Positions 25,371 to 34,100 of a stretch of 64,000 bases of DNA are shown piece by piece. The notes beneath the pieces are model-generated. The model was not told where the DNA came from. It saw only the letters and a list, made by a program, of their open reading frames with translations, and made no database searches. This stretch comes from Prauserella flavalba (GTDB lineage: Bacteria; Actinomycetota; Actinomycetes; Mycobacteriales; Pseudonocardiaceae), in the NCBI RefSeq assembly GCF_003202235.1, contig NZ_MASU01000011.1:62001-126000 (forward strand), given 5' to 3'. Positions within the stretch are counted from its first letter, which is position 1. Each line of letters begins with the position of its first letter. The position numbers and the translations under genes are program-made.

Positions 25371-27755
25371 GTGACCACACTCTTCCGCCGCGCGACCGTC
25401 GTCGCCACCGTGGCGGGCTTGGCCGTGATCGCCGCGCCCGCCACCGCAGTCCCCAGTTCAGGCCCGGTGATCGCCGAGGTCTACGGCGGGGGCGGCAACT
25501 CCGGCGCCACCCTGACCAACGACTTCGTGGAGCTGGCGACCGTGGGGACGGCGCCCGCGAGCCTGGACGGGCTGAGCGTTCAGTACCTGCCGGGTTCGCC
25601 GAGCGCTTCGAGCCGCTGGCAGGCGACCGCGCTGAGCGGCGCCGTCGAGCCGGGCGCGCGCTACCTGGTGGCACAGGCCAAGGGCTCGGGCGGCACGGTC
25701 GCGCTGCCCGAGGCCGACGCGGTGGGCTCGATCGCGATGGCGGCCGGGTCCGGCACCGTCGCGCTCGTGACGGGCACGACGCCGCTGACGTGCCTGACGG
25801 CCGCGGACTGCGCGGCCGACTCCCGGATCGTCGACCTCGTCGGCTACGGCAGCGCGGTGGTGCGGGAGACCGGCCCGGCGCCCTCGGCGAGCAACACCAC
25901 GTCCGTCGCGCGCGGAACACTGGCCGACACCGACGACAACTCGGCCGACTTCGCCGCGGGCGATCCGACGCCGGTCAACGCGGCCGGCGAGACGCCCGGC
26001 GGTGGCGGCCCGGAGCCCACCGACGCGCGCATCCACGACGTGCAGGGCACCACGCGGCTGTCGCCGCTGACCGGCGAGACCGTACGGGTGCCCGGCATCG
26101 TCACCGCGACGCGGACCTTCGGCTCCGCGCGCGGTTTCTGGCTGCAGGACCCCGAACCCGACGACGACCCCCGCACCAGCGAGGGGATCTTCGTCTTCAC
26201 CGGCTCGAGCACACCCTCGGTCGCGCCCGGTGACGCGGTGACCGTCACCGGCCGGGCCGCCGAGTACTACCCGGCATCGGGCGCGCAGTCGCTCACCCAG
26301 CTGACCGGTGCCACGTGGACGGTCGGGTCCCGCGGCAACGAGGTTCCCGAACCGCTGGCCATCACCGAGGGCACGCTCCCCGGCGAGCTCGCCCCGCAAC
26401 CGGGCGGCAACATCGAGGGCCTGCCGCTGGAGCCCGAGCGGTACTCGCTGGACTTCTGGGAGGCGCACGAGGGCGAACTCGTGAGCGTCACCGACGTGCG
26501 GGCGGTCAGCCGCAGCACCGACTACAACGAGCTGTACGTGACGACCAAACCGGACGAGAACCCGAGCGCGCGCGGCGGCGCGCTGTACCTCGGCTACGAC
26601 CGGCCCAACACCGGCATCATCAAGATCGAGTCGCTGATTCCCTTCTCGCAGCGGCCGTTTCCGCAGGCCAACACCGGCGACACGCTCGCGGGTGTGACCT
26701 CGGGCCCGGTGGAGTACGACAGCTTCGGCGGCTACACGCTCATGGCCAACGTGCTCGGCGAGGTCAAGGACAACGGACTCGAGCGCGAGGTCACGCGAAA
26801 GCAGCGGGCCGGTGAGCTCGCCGTGGCGACCTACAACGTCGAGAACCTGTCGGCCCTCGACGACCAGGCCAAGTTCGACGCGCTCGCCCGCGGTGTCGTG
26901 GAGAACCTGGCGGCGCCGGACATCGTGACCCTGGAGGAGATCCAGGACAACAACGGTGCCGAAGGGGTCGACGACGGCGTGATCGCGGCCGACCAGACGC
27001 TCGCCCGGTTCGTCGACGCCATCGTGGCCGCGGGAGGCCCCCGCTACGAGTGGCGGCAGATCGATCCCCAGGACATGACCGATGGCGGCGAGCCTGGCGG
27101 CAACATCCGCGTTGGCTTCCTGTTCAACCCCAAGCGGGTGTCCTTTGTGGATCGCCCTGGCGGGGACGCCACGACAGCCGTGAAGGTCGTCCGCAAGGCC
27201 GTCCGGGCACAGCTGTCGATCTCGCCCGGCCGCATCGACCCGGGCAACGCCGCGTGGGAGGACAGCCGCAAGCCGCTCGCCGGTGAGTTCCGGTTCCGCG
27301 GCCAGACGGTCTTCGTGGTCGCGAACCACTTCGCGTCCAAGGGCGGCGACCAGCCGACGCACGGTGTCAGCCAACCGCCGGTCCGCGGCTCCGAGGTGCA
27401 GCGACTGCGGCAGACCGAGGTGTTGCGCGGCTTCGTGGACGAACTCCTGGCCGCCGACCGCTGGGCGAACGTCGTGGTGGCGGGCGATCTGAACGACTTC
27501 CAGTTCTCCCCGACGATCGGCAAGCTCCGCGGCCCGCTGGAGGTCCTCATCGACACCCTGCCGAAGCGCGAGCGCTACAGCTACGTCTACGACGGCAACT
27601 CCCAGGTGCTCGACCACATGCTGATCTCGCGGGCGCCGTACGGCGTCGACTACGACGTTGTGCACATCAACGCCGAGTTCGCCGAGCAGGCCAGCGACCA
27701 CGACCCGCAGGTGGTGCGCTTCCGCCCGGGCGACTGGTGGTCGTGGTGGCTGTGA
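25371..27755 (+). CDS. Secreted ExeM/NucH-type endonuclease/exonuclease/phosphatase
   Basis: A 794-residue exported nuclease. The signal peptide is residues 1-27 (TTLFRRATVVATVAGLAVIA, then APATAVPSS). A lamin-tail domain follows (IAEVYGGGGNSGATLTNDFV, about 30-145). Next is an OB-fold region (TRLSPLTGETVRVPGIV). The catalytic EEP domain starts at about 480 with metal and catalytic motifs: ATYNVENLS, LEEIQDNNG, VVVAGDLNDFQFSP and SDHDPQ. GTG 25371 is the only start that exposes the signal peptide. It probably degrades extracellular DNA. No C-terminal sorting signal is visible. Confidence 0.92.
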   Translation: MTTLFRRATVVATVAGLAVIAAPATAVPSSGPVIAEVYGGGGNSGATLTNDFVELATVGTAPASLDGLSVQYLPGSPSASSRWQATALSGAVEPGARYLVAQAKGSGGTVALPEADAVGSIAMAAGSGTVALVTGTTPLTCLTAADCAADSRIVDLVGYGSAVVRETGPAPSASNTTSVARGTLADTDDNSADFAAGDPTPVNAAGETPGGGGPEPTDARIHDVQGTTRLSPLTGETVRVPGIVTATRTFGSARGFWLQDPEPDDDPRTSEGIFVFTGSSTPSVAPGDAVTVTGRAAEYYPASGAQSLTQLTGATWTVGSRGNEVPEPLAITEGTLPGELAPQPGGNIEGLPLEPERYSLDFWEAHEGELVSVTDVRAVSRSTDYNELYVTTKPDENPSARGGALYLGYDRPNTGIIKIESLIPFSQRPFPQANTGDTLAGVTSGPVEYDSFGGYTLMANVLGEVKDNGLEREVTRKQRAGELAVATYNVENLSALDDQAKFDALARGVVENLAAPDIVTLEEIQDNNGAEGVDDGVIAADQTLARFVDAIVAAGGPRYEWRQIDPQDMTDGGEPGGNIRVGFLFNPKRVSFVDRPGGDATTAVKVVRKAVRAQLSISPGRIDPGNAAWEDSRKPLAGEFRFRGQTVFVVANHFASKGGDQPTHGVSQPPVRGSEVQRLRQTEVLRGFVDELLAADRWANVVVAGDLNDFQFSPTIGKLRGPLEVLIDTLPKRERYSYVYDGNSQVLDHMLISRAPYGVDYDVVHINAEFAEQASDHDPQVVRFRPGDWWSWWL

Positions 27756-27756
27756 G

Positions 27757-28122
27757 CTACCGGGCGCGCCAGCCGAGCTTCAGGATGGCCTGCGTCAGCT
27801 CGTGGTAGGCGGGGCGGACGTCCTCGGCGTAGCGGTCGAGCCATTCACCGCGCGCCGAGGCCGCCGGCTCCGGCGGTGCACCCACTTCGAGCCAGGACAG
27901 CCGGGACACGTTGTCCTTCGCCATGCGCCACCAGCGGTTCGCCCGATCGGTCATCGCACGTTCACGGTCGGCCGCCGCCGTGACGGCCTCCGCCTTGGCC
28001 GCGATCTCGCCGTTCAGCTGCTCCGCCCTGGCGAGTTCCCAGGTGCGGAGGTCCTCGGCCGCCTTGCGGGCGAGGCCGATGATCTCCTTGTACCGCATCG
28101 CGGCGGTCGGTTCGTCACTCAT
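27757..28122 (-). CDS. Small helical protein coupled to the FtsK-like ATPase
   Basis: A 121-residue, largely alpha-helical protein (LARKAAEDLRTWELARAEQL, then AKAEAVTAAADRERAMTDRA) with a Trp-rich middle (NRWWRMAK, RLSWLEVG). Its start overlaps the end of the ATPase gene by 8 bases, so it is translationally coupled. It matches no family I recognise and is the last gene of the module. It may be a chaperone or adaptor for the small helical proteins encoded at the front. Confidence 0.78.
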   Translation of the reverse strand: MSDEPTAAMRYKEIIGLARKAAEDLRTWELARAEQLNGEIAAKAEAVTAAADRERAMTDRANRWWRMAKDNVSRLSWLEVGAPPEPAASARGEWLDRYAEDVRPAYHELTQAILKLGWRAR

Positions 28123-30874
28123 CGGACGCCTCCGTGCGGTGGAAGGGGATGATCACTTCGGGCGACGAGTGCGTGGTCCGGTCGAAGAACAGTGCCCGGT
28201 CCTGCCGTGGCGACCAGTGCACCACCTGTCCGGCACAGAACGGCGCCAGCTCGTTGCCTTGCACGTCCAGCGCGGCCCACGCCCCGATGTCGTCGGTGCC
28301 AGCGAAGCCGAGGGTGTCCTTGAGCCGGGCGACACCCCGCCACCAGCCCAGGACGTGCAACCCCCGGCCCGGTCCCTGCTTGAGCAGCGTGCGCAGGTGG
28401 TCGAGGCCGCTCTGCTTGCCGGGCTCCTTGTGCTCCAGTGCGGGCAGGGCGGCATCCACGCCGTAGAGCACCAGGATGCGCGGCGTCTCCAGGCCGGCCA
28501 GTGCGGCCGCGGACGTGGTCACCACCTCGGTGAGGTCGTCGGCGGCGACGAGGCCCGCCTTGTGCCCCTCCGCCACGAGCCGGTCGGTCAGCTCCCTGAC
28601 CGCGGGCAGGCACCGGTCGACCAGGCAGCACAGCACGAACTCCACGTCACCCTGCCGGTACTGCCTGGCCAGCGAACGAGTCGCGGAATCCAGAATCGAC
28701 AGCGCCTCCTTGGCGCTCGTACCGAGCACCGCGAGGTTGCGGCCGGGTGCGGCGGACAGCTCCACGCTGTGCGCGGCGTCGGCGACATCGATCGACTGAC
28801 CCACGAGCGCGCGTGGCCGCTCCGCGGGAGCGAGCGAGGTGAACGCCGCCGAATCCTCCAGCGCCGGAGCGTGCGCGCCGTCGAAGAGCCGTGGCTGCCC
28901 ATGCCCGGCGTAGGCCTGCCACAGTTCCCGTTGCAGCGCGGGGAACACGCCCTTTCCGCTGGCGTCGGGCACATGTGCGAGCTGGTTGCCGTGCGCGATG
29001 CCGGAGTCGTGGTTGACCACCGCGTGCCATTTCGGTGCGGCGACGGCGGCCTGGTTGGTGTCCGCGAGCACGCGGCGCGCCTTCGGCATCGCGATGCGTA
29101 GCGTGCACTGCTCGAACACCGCGGGCTTGCCCCAGAAGGCATCGATGCCCGCGATGTCCTGGCTGGCCAGGATCAGGTGGATCCCCTGAGAGCGGCCCCG
29201 GCGGGCGAGGTCCTCCAGCAGCGACGTGGCGAGCGCGGTGACGGTGTCGCGCTCGGCGAAGAGGTACTGGAACTCGTCGATCACCGCCACGATGCGCGGC
29301 CAGTGACCCTCGGGGTCCTGCTCGCGCAGCTCCTCGAGGTTGGTCACCTCGTGTTCCTTGGCCGCGGCCGAGCGCCTGCGCAGTTCCTCGGCGAGGAACC
29401 GCAGCAGTGCGAGGCCGAACTCGCGGTCGGTGTTGACGTTCACGCCCACCAGCCGGGCGTGCGGCAGCCAGCTCTCGTCCTTGCGCCCCGGCGCCAGGCC
29501 CGCGAACGACACGCCTTCCTTGAAGTCCAGCAGGTACAGGGCGAGCTCGTCCGGCGAGTAGCGGGCGGTGAGGCTGCCGAGCAGCGCGTACAGGAAGTTG
29601 GTCTTCCCGGATCCGCTGGGCCCGCCGATCAGCGCGTGTGGTGTGGCGTCGCCGATCACCACCTCCACCGGTTCGCCCTGGAAGAAGCCGACGGGAGCGC
29701 GCAGCTCACGCGCCGAGCTCTCGCGGCCGTACTCGGTCGGCAGCAGGTCGGCGAACGAGCGTGGGCCGCCCTGCTTGGCGACGAGGGCCTCGGCGATACG
29801 ACCGGCGGCGGTGGTGACCTGGCCGGACGGCAGCGGCGGATCGAGCGTGACCACGAGATCGGAGCCCGTCATGCTCGTGAGCGCGTGCCGCTCGTCGAGC
29901 ATGCTGATCGTTTCCACGGAGCCACCGAGAACGGTGGGCACGTCCACCAGGATGAGTGAGATCCCGGCGTCGAGCGCGCCGCTCGCCACCCGTTTGAGGT
30001 CGCGGATCTGCTCCGGGTGCAGGTCCTCCCCGTTGCCGTACAGCACTGCGATGCGCCACGGCTCCGCCCGCTTGCCGGTCGCGGCGCGCAACGCGCGCAG
30101 TGACGGGTAGCCGGCCTGCATGGTGTAGCTGTGGATGCGGCGAATGTGCCCGGCGAACTCGTCGAGCAGGTCGACGAGCCGGGTGGGGTCGTGGACCGTG
30201 ACCGCGCTGGTGCGGGTCAGCGCATAGAAACTCGGCAGCACGGCGGTGAGCTGGCCGACGTCCCACAGGTGGATCTTCACCGCGCCGGGTTCGAACGTGC
30301 TGAGCACCCGCATCAGCAGGTTCTCGACGATCGCGTCGACGGCCGGTCTGGTGTTCGGCGCCGACGTGATCGCGAGATGGGACTCGTCCAGCAGGGGAAC
30401 GGCGACGTCAAAGGTCAGTTCCGTACCCGGGGTCCGTCCCGCGGCCGAGCCGTCCACTGTGGAAGATCCGATGCGCCAGAGCTGCGGTGCCGAGACGCCA
30501 GACGACGAGCCGACGCGACCGAGCCAATCACCGGGCGGACGCCCGGCCGGGCCCGGCGCGCTCGCGGCGACGATCTCGCGAAGCCGGTTCGGCCCGTCGG
30601 CCCACTCCCGGTAGAACTCGCTGCGAACGCTGCGGAGCCAGGACAGGACCTCCGCCATCGCGGGTTCGTTGGCGCGTTCGGTGATGTGCGAGTCGTGGGC
30701 GGCACGCTCCAGCCCGGTCCGCACGACGAGCTGTTCGAGCTGGAGCCTGGCCAGCTCGTACTCCGCCGTTTCCCGGGCGTTGCGGGCCGCTCCGAGGGCC
30801 AGTCCGATCTGCTGTCGCAGGTGATCGAGCGCTGTCGTCACCCGCGCGCGTTGCTCGCCGGCCTTCCTGCCCAT
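28115..30874 (-). CDS. FtsK/SpoIIIE-family ATPase, soluble, with a degenerate second domain
   Basis: A 919-residue protein. Residues 1-100 are a charged coiled region (ALDHLRQQIGLALGAARNAR). The FtsK/SpoIIIE core has Walker A GGPSGSGKTN at 417-426, Walker B IVAVIDEFQ near 528 and SQDIAGIDAFWGK after it. A second ATPase-like domain from about 670 has lost its P-loop (NLAVLGTSAKEALSIL). There are no transmembrane helices, unlike FtsK or EccCa. The layout recalls EccC-type motors of type VII secretion. It is flanked by small helical proteins in one minus-strand operon (31390 to 27757). Eccb, eccD, eccE and mycosin genes are absent in the window. It may be a stand-alone translocation or defence-type motor. 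Confidence 0.87.
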   Translation of the reverse strand: MGRKAGEQRARVTTALDHLRQQIGLALGAARNARETAEYELARLQLEQLVVRTGLERAAHDSHITERANEPAMAEVLSWLRSVRSEFYREWADGPNRLREIVAASAPGPAGRPPGDWLGRVGSSSGVSAPQLWRIGSSTVDGSAAGRTPGTELTFDVAVPLLDESHLAITSAPNTRPAVDAIVENLLMRVLSTFEPGAVKIHLWDVGQLTAVLPSFYALTRTSAVTVHDPTRLVDLLDEFAGHIRRIHSYTMQAGYPSLRALRAATGKRAEPWRIAVLYGNGEDLHPEQIRDLKRVASGALDAGISLILVDVPTVLGGSVETISMLDERHALTSMTGSDLVVTLDPPLPSGQVTTAAGRIAEALVAKQGGPRSFADLLPTEYGRESSARELRAPVGFFQGEPVEVVIGDATPHALIGGPSGSGKTNFLYALLGSLTARYSPDELALYLLDFKEGVSFAGLAPGRKDESWLPHARLVGVNVNTDREFGLALLRFLAEELRRRSAAAKEHEVTNLEELREQDPEGHWPRIVAVIDEFQYLFAERDTVTALATSLLEDLARRGRSQGIHLILASQDIAGIDAFWGKPAVFEQCTLRIAMPKARRVLADTNQAAVAAPKWHAVVNHDSGIAHGNQLAHVPDASGKGVFPALQRELWQAYAGHGQPRLFDGAHAPALEDSAAFTSLAPAERPRALVGQSIDVADAAHSVELSAAPGRNLAVLGTSAKEALSILDSATRSLARQYRQGDVEFVLCCLVDRCLPAVRELTDRLVAEGHKAGLVAADDLTEVVTTSAAALAGLETPRILVLYGVDAALPALEHKEPGKQSGLDHLRTLLKQGPGRGLHVLGWWRGVARLKDTLGFAGTDDIGAWAALDVQGNELAPFCAGQVVHWSPRQDRALFFDRTTHSSPEVIIPFHRTEASDE

Positions 30875-30881
30875 GTGTCGC

Positions 30882-31127
30882 CTACAGCCTCGCCTCGTAG
30901 TTGCTCAGCAGCTCGCCGGCGCCGGCGAGCCGGCCGGTGTCGGTCTCGAGCTGTTCCAGCGCACGGCCCAGCTGGGGCGGAAGCCACGGCTGGGCCTGCA
31001 CCTGCGCGTCGACCATGACCCGGCGATATTCCTCCAGCAGTTCCTTCGCCCGATCGGTGTGCGCGCGGGCATCGGAGAGCCCGCTGTGGACCTCGGCGAG
31101 CGACTGGCGCAGCTGGTCGAAGGACAT
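30882..31127 (-). CDS. Small helical WXG100-like protein
   Basis: An 81-residue protein with two amphipathic helices (SFDQLRQSLAEVHSGLSDAR and QLGRALEQLETDTGRLAGAG) around a Pro/Trp turn (QAQPWLPPQ). The size and helix-turn-helix hairpin recall ESAT-6/WXG100 substrates, though a canonical WxG is not present. ATG 31127 lies 2 bases after the previous stop codon, and the stop is 7 bases before the FtsK-like start. It is a likely substrate or structural partner of that ATPase. Confidence 0.75.
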   Translation of the reverse strand: MSFDQLRQSLAEVHSGLSDARAHTDRAKELLEEYRRVMVDAQVQAQPWLPPQLGRALEQLETDTGRLAGAGELLSNYEARL

Positions 31128-31129
31128 CG

Positions 31130-31390
31130 CTAGAGCCGCGCGGAATAGTTCTCGGCGGACGAGATGCAGGCCTGGATGGTGCTCTGGGTGCCGTTGATGC
31201 CCTGCAGCGCCTCGGCCAGCAGGCCGTGAGCCTGGTTCACCTCTTGCTGAGTGCTGCCGGATGTCGCCATCGCCAGCGTCTGCTGGGCTTCTTCGAGAGA
31301 CTGGGCGGCCTGCTGCAGGGCGGCAATGCCAGCGGAAGCCTTCTCGTTCGCGAGGGCGATCCCCGCGCGGATCTCTTCCACACCGGGCAT
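31130..31390 (-). CDS. Small helical protein, first gene of the FtsK-like module
   Basis: An 86-residue Ala/Gln-rich helical protein (EEIRAGIALANEKASAGIAA, then LQQAAQSLEEAQQTLAMATS) that ends SAENYSARL, a tail similar to the NYEARL ending of the next small protein. The shared (N)Y-x-ARL C-terminus suggests a common recognition signal. AAGGAG at 31399-31404 (reverse strand) precedes ATG 31390. It heads the minus-strand operon with the second small protein, the ATPase and the 121-residue protein. A helical hairpin of ESX size is likely, without the WxG motif. Confidence 0.75.
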   Translation of the reverse strand: MPGVEEIRAGIALANEKASAGIAALQQAAQSLEEAQQTLAMATSGSTQQEVNQAHGLLAEALQGINGTQSTIQACISSAENYSARL

Positions 31391-31549
31391 GGGGCGGACT
31401 CCTTGATGAAGTCGGGTCTATCGGTATCAAACTTAGCGTGACCGATCGACTCCGGACAGATGAAGGTGGGGGACGTGCTGGTTACTCTGTGCGCCCGCCT
31501 ACGACAGAACGCCGGAGCCCAGGAGGGGTTCCGGCGTTCTGCTCAGCGC
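31391..31549. other. Promoter side of the FtsK-like module and a flanking hairpin
   Basis: The promoter of the minus-strand FtsK-like operon should lie here (AT-richer stretch 31415-31440). A hairpin lies at 31508-31516/31530-31538, just outside the tRNA-derived repeat. No gene is visible. Confidence 0.4.
31508..31538 (-). terminator. Hairpin next to the tRNA-Ser 3'-half copy
   Basis: AACGCCGGA (31508-31516) pairs with TCCGGCGTT (31530-31538). It lies downstream (minus-strand sense) of the duplicated tRNA-Ser 3' half, where a tRNA terminator would be. The intact tRNA at 34048 has its own equivalent at 33995-34030. Confidence 0.5.
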
Positions 31550-31603
31550 GCGGAGGATACGGGGTTCGAACCCGTGAGGGCTGTTACACCCAACACGATT
31601 TCC
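31550..31603 (-). repeat. Partial copy of the 3' half of tRNA-Ser(GGA), attachment-site-like direct repeat
   Basis: These 54 bases match 34047-34100 with a single difference (G at 31564 for A at 34061). The match covers the tRNA from anticodon to 3' end and stops exactly at the anticodon. The 5' half is missing, so this is not a functional tRNA. It is the expected mark of integration by a tRNA-targeting recombinase. Confidence 0.85.
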
Positions 31604-31930
31604 GGTTCCGCATCCAGGTGCCCACACTGACTCCGGCTTCGCTGAACTGGAGTCCGTGCGACGGCAGAGACACTAGTAGACCGGTGGTACGGGCATGAAC
31701 TGAGCCCCGCCCCGCCGCGGAAGGTCTGTTGTGATCGGGCTCGACCCGTGTCTGTGGGCCGCCCCTGGACGTGGTCGCTACCTCGGCTTTCGAGGCAACG
31801 CAAGACTGCTGCACGCGCTGGCACTGGCTCGCCCAGACTATGGCGGTCCACGGCAAGCCCTGGTGGAAGCCCCTGGCCGGGGTGGCGGGCACTCAGCCGA
31901 GACGAGGGCCTCGGGCCGGCCACCGGCGAT
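31604..31930. other. Non-coding DNA inside the tRNA-flanked islet
   Basis: About 327 bases next to the left repeat. No open frame in it has convincing codon bias or a recognisable domain. It may be decayed DNA from the element that inserted here. Confidence 0.5.
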
Positions 31931-32758
31931 TCAGGTCAACAGGGCCGGGTGCGCCAGGAGGACGATCGCCGTGACGATGAGCAGGCCGCCGACCACCCGA
32001 CTGACCAGTTCGCCGTGGCGGGTGACCTTCTCCAGCGCGACGACCACCGCGAACACGGCCATCCAAACCAGGTTCATCATCCCGGCGGCGACCAGCACCG
32101 CCATCAGCGCCCAGCAGCATCCCAGGCAGTACGCGCCATGACTGAGCCCCACCCGGAGGACACCGAAGCGGCCGTGCAGCGCCGTCTTGCTGTGTTCGAG
32201 CAGCAGCGCCATAGGCGATCGACAGTGCCGCAGGCACACCCGCTTCAACGGGGTCAACTGATAGACACCAGCGACCAGCAGCACCATTCCCCCGACCCGC
32301 ACGGCGGTCAGGCTGGGCCCGGTCACGACTGTCTCCAGCCCTCGCACGAACGCGAACGCCGCGGTCCCCGCTGCGGCCCACACGACGAAATAGCCGACGA
32401 ACAGGCCGTCGCCGCGCACGCCGCGGCTCCGCAGGAGACGGCGCATGCCCAGGCTGAACGGCACGATGCTCGGCAGCATCATGGCCGCCATCATCACGAC
32501 CCACACTCCGAGGAACAGTGCCGCTTCCCAGGGCCAGGGCCGCATCGCGACGTCCATCTCGCTCATCGCGGGCCCGCCGGTCAGGACCCCGATACGCATG
32601 TCCGCGGTCGCGAGCCGGCTCGTGAGTACCCAGGCGGTGGCCGCCAGCGCCAGCAGCACGACCACCAGCAGAACCTCGGTGCGCGACCACTGCCGCATCA
32701 AGTCCGCGCGTGACGTGCCACCGCCCGCCGCGCCATCCGGGCCCGGTCGCGCGGTCAT
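31931..32758 (-). CDS. DUF2182 polytopic membrane protein
   Basis: A 275-residue integral membrane protein with about six or seven hydrophobic segments. It contains the family-type segment WVVMMAAMMLPSIVPF and the Cys/His-rich stretch CLRHCRSPMALL and GAYCLGCCWALM, suggestive of metal binding. ATG 32758 overlaps the stop of the DUF1326 gene upstream (ATGA), so the pair is co-translated. DUF2182 and DUF1326 genes are commonly adjacent in bacteria. Their shared role, possibly in metal handling, is not established. An earlier ATG at 32779 would overlap further and is less likely. Confidence 0.87.
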   Translation of the reverse strand: MTARPGPDGAAGGGTSRADLMRQWSRTEVLLVVVLLALAATAWVLTSRLATADMRIGVLTGGPAMSEMDVAMRPWPWEAALFLGVWVVMMAAMMLPSIVPFSLGMRRLLRSRGVRGDGLFVGYFVVWAAAGTAAFAFVRGLETVVTGPSLTAVRVGGMVLLVAGVYQLTPLKRVCLRHCRSPMALLLEHSKTALHGRFGVLRVGLSHGAYCLGCCWALMAVLVAAGMMNLVWMAVFAVVVALEKVTRHGELVSRVVGGLLIVTAIVLLAHPALLT

Positions 32759-33411
32759 GCCGCGTCCGGTCCGCTCCACTCAAATGGGATGAGCTTGCTG
32801 GAGTTGCCGCTGCGCTCCCAGCGGAAGCCGAACGCGTCCGCGAATTCCTCGGTGACCCGGCCCCACACCGCTGGCGGTTGCCCAGGACCCACCTCGGCGC
32901 CCGGAAGGTTGTGGACCTCCACTCGTGCGCCCTGCTCGCTCGTGGGTCCGGTCAGCGCCGCGACCCGCGCGGTCGCCTTGCCGGGGATGCTGACGCTCCA
33001 GTCGGAATAGTCATCGGCGATCGACGCCTGGATCGCGGCGAACTCCATGCCGCGCATTTCACCGCCGAACATCTCGTTGAATTCAGCGGGCCAGCCGCCT
33101 GCCTGGCCGCCGAAGATCGTCTGCAGCGCCCCGCGCTGCGCCTCGTCGGCTCGTTCATCCAGAAATATTGCGCCGTAGGCATCACTGTGTTCGCCCCACA
33201 CGTTGCCAACGAAGGACGCAAGCATCACGACGTTCAATCCGTCGAGTCGCATGTCGCCGTAATTGCCCTCGCGGACGTGCCACAAAAGGACACCGTCGCA
33301 ATCGCCATAGGTCGGGGGCTGAGCGAATGAACACGGGCACGGAATGGTGCATTTGCACGCGTCAAACCACACTCCACGCAAGCGCCACGGCTGCACAGAT
33401 CGATCAGTCAT
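32755..33411 (-). CDS. DUF1326 protein with CxC/CxC motif
   Basis: A 218-residue soluble protein that begins with the diagnostic Cys-rich segment WFDACKCTIPCPCSFAQ (residues about 14-30), which probably binds a metal. The remainder is beta-rich and contains conserved-looking GNYGDMRLDGLNVVMLA and GGWPAEFNEMFGGEM. ATG 33411 follows a GGAGGGAGGG ribosome site; a GTG at 33513 would add 34 residues with no homology look. It is coupled to the DUF2182 membrane protein. Biochemical function is unknown. Confidence 0.87.
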   Translation of the reverse strand: MTDRSVQPWRLRGVWFDACKCTIPCPCSFAQPPTYGDCDGVLLWHVREGNYGDMRLDGLNVVMLASFVGNVWGEHSDAYGAIFLDERADEAQRGALQTIFGGQAGGWPAEFNEMFGGEMRGMEFAAIQASIADDYSDWSVSIPGKATARVAALTGPTSEQGARVEVHNLPGAEVGPGQPPAVWGRVTEEFADAFGFRWERSGNSSKLIPFEWSGPDAA

Positions 33412-33994
33412 CGCCACCCTCCCTCCAGGAAGCAAGCTACGTTGCACCAGTGTCTCTCCCGCCCCCTGCCTGAACAAGCGACGGTCCGGCCGCGAAAACA
33501 ATTCGCCAAACACATGGTGGATCGATTATTTTTGACGCTCGGAACAATTCGACTATTACTGGCGAGCGACAATCGGACAATCAATCAAGAGTATCCGCCA
33601 GCGGAAGCCGCCCGGACATGAGCCCCGGCCTTGGAGTGTGATGGAGAAGCGGCGGCCTAGCCTCGCAGTACCTATCCATCTCGTACCAGGGTCACGTGGG
33701 TGGCCCTCCAGCGTCGGTCACGCTGAGGGATCCTGCATGCCATCCACACTTGCGAGGCCTCGTGACACCAGTGATCACGGCACAGCTCGGCCCGACGGCT
33801 TCTTGGCGCCAACGCTGCTTCGCAGCCGGCGCGTGCCTCACGGAGCGGGGTCCTGCGGTGGAGATGGGTTCGGCGGTGTGCCCAATCTCGCGGTACACGC
33901 GATGGTCAGGCCTCCCGGTATGGGGGACCCCGGCTTGACGTGCTCGTGGCGGCGTTGCCGCCCGACCTCGCCCCAAAACTGAGCCCCATGTGAA
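33412..33994. other. AT-rich and non-coding stretch inside the tRNA-flanked islet
   Basis: The section 33480-33600 is markedly AT-rich for this chromosome (TCGATTATTTTTGACGC and neighbours) and probably carries the promoter of the DUF1326-DUF2182 pair on the minus strand. From 33600 to 33994 I see no open frame with convincing codon bias on either strand. I find no integrase remnant that I can defend. Confidence 0.5.
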
Positions 33995-34030
33995 ACGCCG
34001 GGCGACCCGACTGTGGCGGGTGCCCGGCGT
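33995..34030 (-). terminator. Hairpin after tRNA-Ser(GGA)
   Basis: ACGCCGGGC (33995-34003) pairs with GCCCGGCGT (34022-34030) around an 18-base loop. It lies about 18 bases beyond the 3' end of the tRNA (minus strand) and is the likely terminator of its transcript. Confidence 0.6.
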
Positions 34031-34046
34031 GTCGCCTGCCCAACTG

Positions 34047-34100
34047 GCGGAGGATACGGGATTCGAACCCGTGAGGGCTGTTACACCCAACACGATTTCC
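34047..34100 (-). repeat. Right copy of the tRNA-Ser 3'-half direct repeat (inside the intact tRNA)
   Basis: This copy matches 31550-31603 at 53 of 54 positions. It covers the anticodon and 3' half of the intact tRNA-Ser(GGA). Confidence 0.85.

Larger units (their letters stand above)
31550..34100. mobile_element. Genomic islet of about 2.5 kb bounded by tRNA-Ser 3'-half direct repeats
   Basis: Two 54-base direct repeats (53 identical) lie 2,497 bases apart: one inside the intact tRNA-Ser(GGA), one a fragment. Between them are the DUF2182 and DUF1326 genes, an AT-rich patch (about 33480-33600) unlike the rest of the window, and about 900 bases without recognisable genes. No integrase, excisionase or replication gene is visible, so it is a remnant or a non-autonomous insertion. 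Confidence 0.7.

Noticed and set aside
31550-31620. Second functional tRNA-Ser gene
   Set aside because: Only the anticodon-to-3'-end half matches; the bases that would form the anticodon-stem 5' arm, D-arm and acceptor 5' strand are absent.
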